A stretch of 64,000 bases of DNA from Promethearchaeota archaeon (GTDB lineage Archaea > Asgardarchaeota > Lokiarchaeia > Sigyniarchaeales > SOKP01), in NCBI GenBank assembly GCA_016840165.1, contig JAEOSU010000067.1, positions 1 to 64,000 on the forward strand, written 5' to 3'. A model generated the notes under the pieces. It saw only the letters and a list, made by a program, of their open reading frames with translations, had not been told where the DNA came from and did not search any database. Below, piece after piece: positions 9,321 through 17,818 of the stretch. Positions within the stretch are counted from its first letter, which is position 1; each line of letters starts with the position of its first letter. Position numbers and translations under genes: made by a program.

Positions 9321-10838
9321 ATGTCTGACTTATATCAAAAATTAGAGAAAATAGTGTCAGAAAAGTATATTTCGAATGATATTTATGTTCGCCATGCTTA
9401 TTCGCGAAATGTGGATATTGCGTTACAAGGAATACCTGATATTGTAATACGACCAAAAGATGCACAAGAAATCACAGAAATTCTTAAAATTGCTAATGAA
9501 GAAAATAGTGCTGTAATTCCCCGTGGAGCAGGAATTTGTGAGTTTGGAGGAAGTAAACCTATTGGAGATAACGGGATTGTATTAGACTTGAAAAGAATGA
9601 ATAATATCTTAAACTTAGACAAAGAAAATCTCATTGTTACTGCTGAGGCTGGAATTTCTTGGGGCAAATTAAATGAATATCTTTGCCATCATGGTCTTTA
9701 TACAGGTTGTATGGGACCGGGCTCTGGTATGTCAGCATCAATAGGAGGAGGAATTTCTCACCATTCGGTAGGTGGTGGGGGGTGTGCTAAATATGGAGCT
9801 TGCACCAACCAATTAGTTTCATTAGAGGTTGTTTTACCAACTGGAGAGGTTATAGAAACAGGTTCTCAAGCAAATAAACACTCAAAATTTCCATTCAATC
9901 GATTTGGAAATGGCCCAGACTTAGCAGGATTATTCTGTGGAGATAATGGAATTTTTGGCGTGAAAACTAAAGTTTCATTACAAGTGTTTCCTAAGCCAGA
10001 ATATGCTGAGTATAAGACATTTTTATTACCCCGAAAAGAAAGGATAGTTTCAGCAAAAATTTTATCAGAAATTAGACATAAGGGAATTGATGTGTATGAT
10101 GCAATGTATATTATGGATCTTCTTGTCAGAGTGGGTGTTGATCAAGGCTCAATGCCTATGTATGAGAATTTAAAAAGGAAAAGAGGTTTAATTTTTTATA
10201 CTATAGAAGCTAATACTGAAGCAGAATTGGAAGAAAAAGCTAAACAATTAGATGAAATCATGATAAAAAATAAAGCAGAAAATGTTGGCTCAGAAATTTC
10301 AGACGGAAATATAGCTAAATGGCATTATGTTGAACAGGGGCATTGGCAATTCTATCATAATTTATGGGGGATGGTACCGTCCAATCAGCCTTTAACAGCT
10401 GAATCTTTTTGTCCAACAAATAAATATCCAGAAATTCTGAATGATATTGATCAATGGGATATGGAAAATAATGAGAATATGCAAAAGATTTCTGATATTA
10501 CTAAAATGCGACCTATTGCGGGAAGTGGACCAATATTATTAATAGATGGTAATAATGTAGAAATTACATGCGGATTTACAAGCTTCTGGAGTTATTTTGA
10601 CGGTGAGATCCATGATGTCATACAAGAAACAAATTTAAAACTATGGAAATCACTTTTAGAAAGAGTTACAAAACACGGGGTTCAATGGTATATGATGGGA
10701 GATTTTATGTCTCGCTTAATGGTGGATATTGGTGCTTACTCTGAGGAATATTACAACTTCATGAAGTCAATTAAAAAAATTCTTGATCCTAATATGATTT
10801 TAAGTAGAGGTAAATTTAATTTTTGGGGGGATAAATAA
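9321..10838 (+). CDS. FAD-linked oxidase, GlcD-like subunit
   Basis: FAD-binding oxidoreductase of the glycolate/lactate oxidase (GlcD) or p-cresol methylhydroxylase type, 505 aa. The N-terminal PCMH-type FAD domain shows VIRPKDAQEITEILKIA, the pyrophosphate-binding RGAGICEFGG, and GPGSGMSASIGGGISHHSVG. A C-terminal cap domain ends with ILDPNMILSRGKFNFW, a position-specific family ending. Such subunits hand electrons to a cysteine-rich Fe-S subunit. A truncated 5' end of that partner starts one base after this stop codon, and a full partner gene lies at 16375-17671. The natural substrate (2-hydroxy acid or other) is not readable. Confidence 0.87.
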   Translation: MSDLYQKLEKIVSEKYISNDIYVRHAYSRNVDIALQGIPDIVIRPKDAQEITEILKIANEENSAVIPRGAGICEFGGSKPIGDNGIVLDLKRMNNILNLDKENLIVTAEAGISWGKLNEYLCHHGLYTGCMGPGSGMSASIGGGISHHSVGGGGCAKYGACTNQLVSLEVVLPTGEVIETGSQANKHSKFPFNRFGNGPDLAGLFCGDNGIFGVKTKVSLQVFPKPEYAEYKTFLLPRKERIVSAKILSEIRHKGIDVYDAMYIMDLLVRVGVDQGSMPMYENLKRKRGLIFYTIEANTEAELEEKAKQLDEIMIKNKAENVGSEISDGNIAKWHYVEQGHWQFYHNLWGMVPSNQPLTAESFCPTNKYPEILNDIDQWDMENNENMQKISDITKMRPIAGSGPILLIDGNNVEITCGFTSFWSYFDGEIHDVIQETNLKLWKSLLERVTKHGVQWYMMGDFMSRLMVDIGAYSEEYYNFMKSIKKILDPNMILSRGKFNFWGDK

Positions 10839-10839
10839 A

Positions 10840-10935
10840 GTGAGTGAATTAAAGCATTTGAAAAATGAATGGGAAGCTATAATGAGTTGTATGGGAGAAA
10901 AAAATTTATTAAATAAAGATAAATGTAAGTACTAG
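10840..10935 (+). pseudogene. Truncated 5' end of Fe-S oxidoreductase subunit gene
   Basis: A GTG-initiated frame of 31 codons begins one base after the FAD subunit stop. Its product starts VSELKHLKNEWEAIMSC and continues MGEKNLLNKDKCKY. This aligns along its whole length with the start of the intact Fe-S subunit gene at 16375 (MSKLKNLKEQWQAIMSC, then IGLESLLNRGKVYN after a one-base correction). The frame then stops at TAG, before any cysteine motif. I read it as the remnant of the original operon partner, cut off by the inserted segment that follows. The two copies are diverged, so it is not a recent exact duplication. Confidence 0.7.
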
Positions 10936-11373
10936 AGTAAAATCAATTAATATTAAGAGAGAAAATATAAACCAATAAACCTTTTTTACTTTATTTATAA
11001 ATGAGTCTTTAAATTGAAATTTTACTTCAATAAATTTTTTAACTGATTTAATTTTCTCAGATTCATTTGCATATTCAGTGGGATTAATATATTTAAAAGG
11101 ATGTAAATATTTCTCATCAGAAAATATTTCAAAATTAGTTTCCTCATTTAGATTTAGTTTCTCACTTATTTTTATATTTGTACCTCGCCATTCAGCCCAT
11201 CTTTTATAATGCCTTTCGCTATTTGATTTAATTGTAAATAAAATGAGTACTAAGAATGCTGTTATACTTAATACAAATGAAATTTTACAGATTTTATCTA
11301 AAATTGTGTTTGATATATTAAATAGAAAAGGAATTATGGTTAAAATAGGTATAAAAATTGTCGTTATAGTCAT
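10909..11373 (-). CDS. Small membrane protein of the inserted segment
   Basis: About 154 aa with three predicted membrane spans: two close together near the N-terminus (TTIFIPILTIIPFLF and ISFVLSITAFLVLILFTI) and one at the C-terminus (WFIFSLLILIDFTLVLTFIF). A soluble loop of about 75 residues lies between them. No known family is recognised. The 3' end overlaps the truncated Fe-S fragment by 27 bases. The frame stays open upstream on the minus strand to 11484 without a standard start, and the extra residues (for example KFDFDNLKFLYDKYHEKE) look protein-like, so the true N-terminus may be longer and overlap the ATPase gene start. It is divergent from the ATPase gene. Confidence 0.5.
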   Translation of the reverse strand: MTITTIFIPILTIIPFLFNISNTILDKICKISFVLSITAFLVLILFTIKSNSERHYKRWAEWRGTNIKISEKLNLNEETNFEIFSDEKYLHPFKYINPTEYANESEKIKSVKKFIEVKFQFKDSFINKVKKVYWFIFSLLILIDFTLVLTFIFI

Positions 11374-11478
11374 CAAAAATTTTAAATTTTCCCATATTTG
11401 ATTAATGTCAAATAATTCCTTTTCATGATATTTATCATATAAAAATTTTAAATTATCGAAATCAAATTTGCTGGGGTT

Positions 11479-13914
11479 ATGGGATTATTTCTCGTTGGAA
11501 CGATTATTATTATTTCAATTGGAATAATAATCTACATTATAATAATCCCATTTGATAAAGAATACAAAGCCTTAACCATTTTTGTTATTTTTTCCTTGGA
11601 AATATATATTTTAATTACCATTCGAGAATGGCTTCTAGCATTAATATTATTTGGGGCGATTTCATTCGTGGTTTCATTAGGCCATGAATCATTTAGAAAT
11701 AGAATTGTATCCATTTATCAAACAACTTTAGTTTCTTCAAAAAAGACAAGTTCAAAGATATTAAAACCATTAAAGAAGAAAGGTCATAAGAATTCACCTT
11801 TAAAAAATGATAAAAATGGAAAGAACGAGAAGAAGAAAAGAGCTTTATTCTGGCATGCAAGAGTAAAAATCTTACAAGGAACTCTTGAAAAAGAACCAAT
11901 TGAGAAAGACAAGACTAATCAAAATATAAAAACGTGGCTACAAGATTACTTTTCAAACAGTTCAAGATATTGTCTTGAGCTGGTTTCCCATAAAGATTTT
12001 AATTGGACGTTTTTAATGAGAGCTCGAAGGGAAGCTAAAGCACGTATTATTGGGGAAGCATTACTCACTCGTCTTTTAAGTATTTTTCCAGGTGTAGATG
12101 CAGAATTGGAAATTGAACCAGTAACACGCAAGAAAATCTATAAAAACAATGTATTTTGGGAAATCAAACTTCCTAAACCACCATATTTAGAAAAATTTAC
12201 CTTAATCAATGATTTTATAACGATTTTTCATAGAAGTAAACAAGAAATAAAAGTATATATAATGTGGAAAAAAGCAACTCCCAGAAAAATCGAAAAAATC
12301 AGATATAAAATTCAAAGAATGAAATTCAAGGATGAGGATGAGAAAAAGCAATATTTAAAAATGTGGGAAGAGGAACTTTTTCGAGTAAGAATTTTTGTCA
12401 GCTATCGAATTTTTGAAAAAGATCTTAGGGAAAGAGAACTTGAATTACAAAGGATTGAAGGAAGAATTAAGAGTTTAACTATGTCTGGTAGAAATTTGAA
12501 AAAAGCAGCTCAAATTAAAAGAGTCACCTCAGGAACCTATGGTAATATTCTTCGAGTTAATTTATTCTCTGGTAGTTATATCACGCCTTATTGCGTCGAT
12601 TTTGATATTCTTAAAATTACACCTTTAGTAAAACCTTTTACTCTTGAAAGTGAGAATGTGAAATATATCCCTACAGATATCAGTAATCCCGATTATATCT
12701 TAATTGGACGCCACGTGAATCAGGGAAGAAAAACAGAACATCGAATGCTGATTCAAAAGAATGGATTTGCTCAGAGTCTATTAGTAGCAGGGCAACAAGG
12801 CACAGGAAAAACTTATTTATTAGCTCAAATTGTAAACGAATTTCATAAGAAAGCGCCTGATATTGGTATTTTAATCTTGAATCTTGGAAAAGGGAACCAA
12901 GAAGGATTTTATAAGACTGATAAAGTGATTAAATTTGGTTCTCCTGATTTTCATGTTCCTTATTTTGTAAATGGACATTATCTTGAAAGGAGCATTCAAG
13001 AGACTGCTACTTATTTAATTGCTTCAACGGGATTAAAAAACATCGTAGAAAAAAACATGGTTAATGTAATGCAAGCATTTATAGATAAAAAAGGGAAATT
13101 ACCACGTTCATTAAAGTTTTTGTTTAAAGAATTGATAAGATACTTTGATCTCCACCCCTACCATGTAAAATTTCAAACTAATATATTACGAGCACTAAAA
13201 AATAGAGTATTAAGTCTTTTATCAAATCCAGTTCTAGAAAAGGCTATTAATCTAGCTCCTAATGATGAAATCCCTCAATGGTTTAAAGATTGGAGAAAAG
13301 GTAAAAAAGTATTCCTCGATCTCTCAATGTGTAATATTTATGAAAAACGATTAATAACCAATGCGATTTTTCAATTAATTCGCTCTCGCACACCTGATAT
13401 TGAGGTAGGGAAGCTTCAAAATATAATCTTGATTGATGAAGCTCATCAGATTTTAGAGAAATCTATAACCAACAATTATGATGATGATGACTATATTTCA
13501 AGAACTCAATTAGAGAAAATATTCAATGAATTATTGCGAGAATTCCGTTCAAAAGGTTTCTCTTTCATACTTTCTGACCAAACACCTTCAAGGCTTTTCG
13601 ACTGCGTTATTACACTTCCAAGCCTGAAAATATTGTTCCGTGTGGGTCATCCATGTAACACACGATTAGTTGGGAATCAAAAAGAGCAGGATTTTTTAAT
13701 GCTCCAAAAAAATCGACAAGCTTTGGTTCTGAACGGGATTACTGGTGAAAAATATATTATTGAAACTCTAGATTTTTCGTTACCACATCAAGGACCTGAG
13801 GGATCCATTAGATCAATAGATGATCAAAGATTTTGTGAATATTGTGGAACTCAAGTTGATTCTGATGCGAAATTTTGCGATTGCTGTGGAAAACCATTTC
13901 TTTTTTTTGATTAA
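11479..13914 (+). CDS. Membrane-anchored HerA/FtsK-superfamily ATPase with zinc ribbon
   Basis: P-loop ATPase of 811 aa. Two or three membrane spans fill residues 1-75, followed by a lysine-rich linker and an alpha/beta region to about 400. The Walker A motif is GQQGTGKT (about residues 437-444) and the Walker B is IILIDEAHQILEK (about 648-660), with a downstream SDQTPSRL segment typical of HerA/VirB4-like motors. The C-terminus is a zinc ribbon, CEYCGTQ then CDCCGKP (about 785-806). Such ATPases pump DNA in conjugation, or act with nucleases in end resection and phage defence. The membrane anchor favours a translocation role. The adjacent HNH gene is the obvious functional partner, though this is inferred. 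The GTT-ATG start has only a weak ribosome binding site. Confidence 0.8.
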   Translation: MGLFLVGTIIIISIGIIIYIIIIPFDKEYKALTIFVIFSLEIYILITIREWLLALILFGAISFVVSLGHESFRNRIVSIYQTTLVSSKKTSSKILKPLKKKGHKNSPLKNDKNGKNEKKKRALFWHARVKILQGTLEKEPIEKDKTNQNIKTWLQDYFSNSSRYCLELVSHKDFNWTFLMRARREAKARIIGEALLTRLLSIFPGVDAELEIEPVTRKKIYKNNVFWEIKLPKPPYLEKFTLINDFITIFHRSKQEIKVYIMWKKATPRKIEKIRYKIQRMKFKDEDEKKQYLKMWEEELFRVRIFVSYRIFEKDLRERELELQRIEGRIKSLTMSGRNLKKAAQIKRVTSGTYGNILRVNLFSGSYITPYCVDFDILKITPLVKPFTLESENVKYIPTDISNPDYILIGRHVNQGRKTEHRMLIQKNGFAQSLLVAGQQGTGKTYLLAQIVNEFHKKAPDIGILILNLGKGNQEGFYKTDKVIKFGSPDFHVPYFVNGHYLERSIQETATYLIASTGLKNIVEKNMVNVMQAFIDKKGKLPRSLKFLFKELIRYFDLHPYHVKFQTNILRALKNRVLSLLSNPVLEKAINLAPNDEIPQWFKDWRKGKKVFLDLSMCNIYEKRLITNAIFQLIRSRTPDIEVGKLQNIILIDEAHQILEKSITNNYDDDDYISRTQLEKIFNELLREFRSKGFSFILSDQTPSRLFDCVITLPSLKILFRVGHPCNTRLVGNQKEQDFLMLQKNRQALVLNGITGEKYIIETLDFSLPHQGPEGSIRSIDDQRFCEYCGTQVDSDAKFCDCCGKPFLFFD

Positions 13915-13962
13915 ATCTTCTTATTAGTTTACTTTAAATTAGTCTGTCAAAAAATATATCAA

Positions 13963-14544
13963 ATGAGTGAATATGATGAAGAAGTGGAGAGTGAGGATGC
14001 AACTGATGATTATGAGGAATCTGAAGAATTGGATGAAGATGCCACAGATGACTATGAACCATTAGATGAAAATGAGGAACTTGAGAATGAAACTGACGAA
14101 GAGCTTGAAAATGATTTCGAACCGTTGGATGAAACTGATGAACTTGAAGACGAAATTGAGAATGATTTCGATCCTCGTGATGAATATGAAGATTTAGAAA
14201 AGGATAAAGAAGAACTTGAGGATTCTCAAGATAATCCTAAAGATATTAATGAAATAACTAAAGATAACTCTAGAGATGGCTTAAATAATAAACAATATCA
14301 TACAATGAGACTTGATGTCCCTCCTGGACGCTTCCCCCCAGAAAAACCAAAAGTTAGACGCCAAAAAGAGAAGAATCCAAGACCTCCTAAAAAAAAAGGG
14401 AAACTAATCGATTGGAATAGATTAAAGAAAATGTTACCCCTTAAAAAAAGGAAGAAAAAGATTTTTACAAAAAATGTTGAAGAACTCAAGGAAGAACTTA
14501 CGACTGTCAAATATAAAGAATTAAAGTATAAAAAACATAAATAA
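13963..14544 (+). CDS. Acidic/basic low-complexity protein
   Basis: 193 aa in two contrasting halves. Residues 1-105 are rich in Asp and Glu, with repeats of the type DDYEPLDENEELE, NDFEPLDETDELE and NDFDPRDEYEDLE. Residues 110-193 are rich in Pro, Lys and Arg (GRFPPEKPKVRRQKEKNPRP). No enzyme motif is present. The same NDFEPLEEN repeat reappears directly downstream, in the same reading frame, at the start of the HNH nuclease frame. The two are therefore related, either as tandem paralogues or as one gene split by the TAA at 14542. A DNA-mimic or adaptor role for the ATPase/nuclease pair is conceivable but unsupported. Confidence 0.55.
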   Translation: MSEYDEEVESEDATDDYEESEELDEDATDDYEPLDENEELENETDEELENDFEPLDETDELEDEIENDFDPRDEYEDLEKDKEELEDSQDNPKDINEITKDNSRDGLNNKQYHTMRLDVPPGRFPPEKPKVRRQKEKNPRPPKKKGKLIDWNRLKKMLPLKKRKKKIFTKNVEELKEELTTVKYKELKYKKHK

Positions 14545-14559
14545 CAAGGTGAAAATCTC

Positions 14560-16278
14560 ATAGGAGAATATGGGGAGGACGATTCCAAAGAAGAGAATAA
14601 GGAAATTGACAATAAGCTCAATCAAATAATAAAAAAAAAAAATAGTGAACTAATCAATGATTTTGAGCCTCTTGAAGAAAACCAAGATTTAAATGAAAGT
14701 CTTGAATCTAAATTTGAACCTAAAGATGAATCAAAATATATAAAAAATGACTTTGAAAAATATGAGCCAAATTCTGAATTTGAACATATAAATTATAACT
14801 ATAAAAGTAAAGAAAATTCAAAAAATGAAGGTTTCGATATTGAAAAGATTAAAAAAGCGATTAAAAAAAAGGATTGGGATGAAATTTCAAAGGATTGGAC
14901 AATCAAAATCCAAAAAAATCAGTATTCAGACATAGAGACTATTCAATTAAATCCTAGTCAAGATATTTCCAAGGAGAATCCCTTATATAAACATAAAGAG
15001 TGGTTAAATACAATCTATAATAATAAGCAATTAAACTTATATGACAAAGAAATTGGAAAAATTTGTGGAGTCAATACTTCTACAATTGGGAAATGGCGAA
15101 AAAAACATAATATACCAATAAAACCTTTAGGTAAAGGAAGATATATAGACAGAAGAAGTGGTAGAGTATATATTCGAGTTCCGAAAGATTATAATCACCC
15201 AGAATTGGGAAATTATAAAGATAGGATAAGAAATTTTCGACTAGAACATATTTATGTAATAGAACAGTATTTATCAAAACATCCTGAACTAGAAATCTCA
15301 AAGAAATTCTTAATAGATGGTAAATATTTAAAAATTGGATGTGAAATCCACCATATAAATCAAAATCCTCAAGACAATAAAATAGAAAATTTATGGGTCT
15401 ATAAAACAAAAAATGATCATGCTGAAGGTGAATTATCTTTGCGGGATTCTTTACAATTTTTAATAAAAACAAATCGAATTAGATTTAAAGATGGGAGATA
15501 CTATATAAATCAAGATAATAATTCTACTTTAAATCATTCTACTGAAGTTTCTATAAATCAAGATATTAAAGAACCTATCAATTATAAAGACATAAATTTA
15601 GTTAAAGATGAAATTAAAAAGATTAGTTGGGAAAAAATTTCAAATAATTGGACCGTAAAAAATCGAATCAACCAATTTGTAGAAAAAAAGATTCAAGTAG
15701 ATCCTACGAGGGAATGTTCAGTTGAAAATCCGCTCTATAAACATAAAGAATGGGTTGAAAGAATAATTAAAGATAAACGCTATAATTTAACAGATTCTAG
15801 ATTTGGAAAATTATGTGGAATATCAAGGGATAAAGCACGGTACTGGAGGGATAAAGTCCATAATATTAAAGGAAAAACAGATTGGGGCTATGACCGTATT
15901 GTTGATCCTAGTGATGGAAGAATTTGGATTAAGGTACCTGATGATTATGAAAATCCTATTGTTAAGAAGGAAGATCATCAACGTCGAAATATGTTAGAAC
16001 ATCGTTATAATATGGAACGATATCTTTCTGAACATCCAGAACTTAGAATTACTCAAGAAGCTTTAATCGATGGTAAATATTTAAAAACAGAATATCAAGT
16101 ACACCATATAAACTTAGACTTTCAAGATAATAGAATAGAAAACTTATGGGTTTTTAAAAACAATAAACTTCATCTGAAGGCTAGAGAATCTCTATATGCT
16201 CTAGTGGAAGATTTATTAAAACAAACTCAAATCATTTTCAAGGATGGAAAATATGAAATAAATAAAGAAAAGAATTAA
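14560..16278 (+). CDS. Duplicated HTH-HNH endonuclease
   Basis: A 572-codon open frame. After an acidic N-terminus (about 100 residues) it contains two copies of a roughly 215-residue unit. Each unit has an ENPLYKHKEW segment, a helix-turn-helix-like stretch (GKICGVNTSTIGKWRKK; GKLCGISRDKARYWRDK), a RVYIRVPKDY or RIWIKVPDDY strand, and an HNH nuclease motif (EIHHINQNPQDNKIENLW; QVHHINLDFQDNRIENLW). Both HNH motifs keep their histidines and asparagines. There is no ATG, GTG or TTG before 15205, which would delete the first HTH. The frame is open from the preceding TAA, and AAGGTG (14546-14551) sits eight bases before ATA at 14560, used here as start. Read-through of the TAA or an assembly indel are alternatives. 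Confidence 0.65.
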   Translation: MGEYGEDDSKEENKEIDNKLNQIIKKKNSELINDFEPLEENQDLNESLESKFEPKDESKYIKNDFEKYEPNSEFEHINYNYKSKENSKNEGFDIEKIKKAIKKKDWDEISKDWTIKIQKNQYSDIETIQLNPSQDISKENPLYKHKEWLNTIYNNKQLNLYDKEIGKICGVNTSTIGKWRKKHNIPIKPLGKGRYIDRRSGRVYIRVPKDYNHPELGNYKDRIRNFRLEHIYVIEQYLSKHPELEISKKFLIDGKYLKIGCEIHHINQNPQDNKIENLWVYKTKNDHAEGELSLRDSLQFLIKTNRIRFKDGRYYINQDNNSTLNHSTEVSINQDIKEPINYKDINLVKDEIKKISWEKISNNWTVKNRINQFVEKKIQVDPTRECSVENPLYKHKEWVERIIKDKRYNLTDSRFGKLCGISRDKARYWRDKVHNIKGKTDWGYDRIVDPSDGRIWIKVPDDYENPIVKKEDHQRRNMLEHRYNMERYLSEHPELRITQEALIDGKYLKTEYQVHHINLDFQDNRIENLWVFKNNKLHLKARESLYALVEDLLKQTQIIFKDGKYEINKEKN

Positions 16279-16374
16279 AATAATACAGTTGGCTAGAATG
16301 GCAATATTAAGAAATTTTAATTATTAATGAAATTATATTCTTTTTATCTTAGAAAAAAATTTATTGCTGTAATA

Positions 16375-17671
16375 ATGTCAAAATTGAAAAATTTAAAAGA
16401 ACAATGGCAGGCCATAATGTCCTGTATAGGTTTTGGAATCTCTCCTTAATCGCGGAAAGGTTTATAATTATATTTATAACTCCCGCTTGGGTTGTGGGGA
16501 TTGTGGGTATGCTATTAGACCATTTGTTGGAAGATATTTAACTTGTCCTGTGAAAGAGGCAAAAGGTGAAGAGGGTTTCGAAATTTATTTTGCTCGTGGT
16601 CGAATGAATGTGTTAAAGAGTATCTTGGAAGGACAAATTCCACTAAGCAAGGAACTCGCTGAGTGGATATATGAATGTTCTGAATGTGGAAATTGTACAG
16701 AAGTTTGCCATATGACACATAATGAACATATCATTTTACCAACAAGCAAGTGGATCGATCATGTAAAAGTATGGGATGCTTTGAGAAGAGATTTAGTAGA
16801 AGCTGGGTTTGCTCCCCTTGATCACCATGAGGAATTGGTTCAATATATGAACAATGATGATATGAAAAATCCATACGGTGAAGATAAAGCTAAAAAATTT
16901 GAGTGGGCGAAAGAATTTCCAAATATTAAAAATAAGGGAGAATTTGTATTTTTTGCTGGTTGTACAATGCCATTAAGACAAGCTGACACATTAAAAAGCA
17001 TGATGAAAGTTTTACAATCATCAGGAATGGAAATTGCATTATCAAAAGACGAATGGTGTTGTGGCTCTATTGGAATCCGAATAGGCGAATATAAATCTGT
17101 GGACGAACTTTTAAAACACAATCTCGAAATTTTCAAGAATATGGGTGCGAAAACAGTATTTACTGCTTGTGCAGGGTGTTATAGAACTTTAAAGAAAGAT
17201 TATCCTGAGCTGTTGAGCGAGGAATTACCCTTCGAAGTAAAACATATTACAGAAGTTTTAGTTGAATTGATAAATAATAACAAAATATTATTCGATTCTG
17301 CTAAAGAGGAACAAATAAAAGTAACATATCATGATCCTTGTCATCTAGGACGTCATATGGATTTGTATGAAATACCAAGAGAAATTATTGCTAAAATTCC
17401 TGGTGTTGAATTGATAGAAATGAAGAGAAATCGAAAACACGCATGGTGTTGTGGTGCAGGTGGAGGTGTGAAAAGCCAATTTCCAGACTTAGCGAAAGAT
17501 ATTTCGAAAGAAAGAATTAGAGAGGCAGTAGAATCCGGAGCAGATATATTAACAACTAGTTGTCCTTTTTGTATAGGAAATCTGAATGATGCATATGATG
17601 AAATGGAGCTGGAGATTAAAGAAAAAATTAAATTAATTGACATCATTGATTTTATTGCTTCAAAAATTTAG
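16375..17671 (+). CDS. Fe-S oxidoreductase subunit, GlcF/HdrD-like (frameshifted start)
   Basis: Electron-transfer subunit expected to partner the FAD oxidase at 9321. It has N-terminal cluster cysteines (GCGDCGYAI...CPV and CSECGNCTEVCH) and two CCG domains: AGCTMP with EWCCGS, and HDPCHLGR with HAWCCGAGGG plus TSCPFC. Removing one T from the TTTT at 16431-16434 joins the ATG frame (MSKLKNLKEQWQAIMSCIG) to the main frame (ESLLNRGKVYNYI), giving about 431 aa. As written, translation would have to begin at TTG 16433. The shift may be an assembly error or a real lesion. The N-terminus matches the truncated copy at 10840-10935. Confidence 0.8.
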
Positions 17672-17818
17672 AATTTTATTTATTCTTTTATTTTTAAAGA
17701 TGAGTTTATTCTATTGATTTAATCAAGTTTAAATATATTATTTGTTATTTTTTTATAAAATAGCTTGAATGTTATTTTAAAAAAGATGAATTTAACAAGA
17801 ATAATATGAGGGAATGAC

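Larger units (their letters stand above)
10936..16374. mobile_element. Putative inserted cassette (HerA-type ATPase plus HNH nuclease)
   Basis: About 5.4 kb lies between a truncated and a complete copy of the same Fe-S subunit gene start, and separates that gene from its FAD partner. Inside are a membrane protein, a membrane-anchored HerA/FtsK-superfamily ATPase, an acidic/basic protein and a tandem HNH nuclease. None of these relates to the oxidoreductase. No integrase, transposase or terminal inverted repeat was found, and the two gene starts share no identical core longer than about six bases. An integrative element that replaced the 5' end of its target is an inference. An older partial duplication followed by insertion would look similar. 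Confidence 0.45.

Noticed and set aside
14570-14628. ATG at 14570 as start of the HNH gene as sequenced
   Set aside because: In the given sequence this frame reads a basic 19-residue peptide and stops before the conserved region. It would work only if a base were missing from the assembly.
10936-16374. Classical insertion sequence or provirus
   Set aside because: No transposase, integrase, capsid or terminase motif and no terminal inverted repeats were found, so only a generic inserted cassette is claimed.
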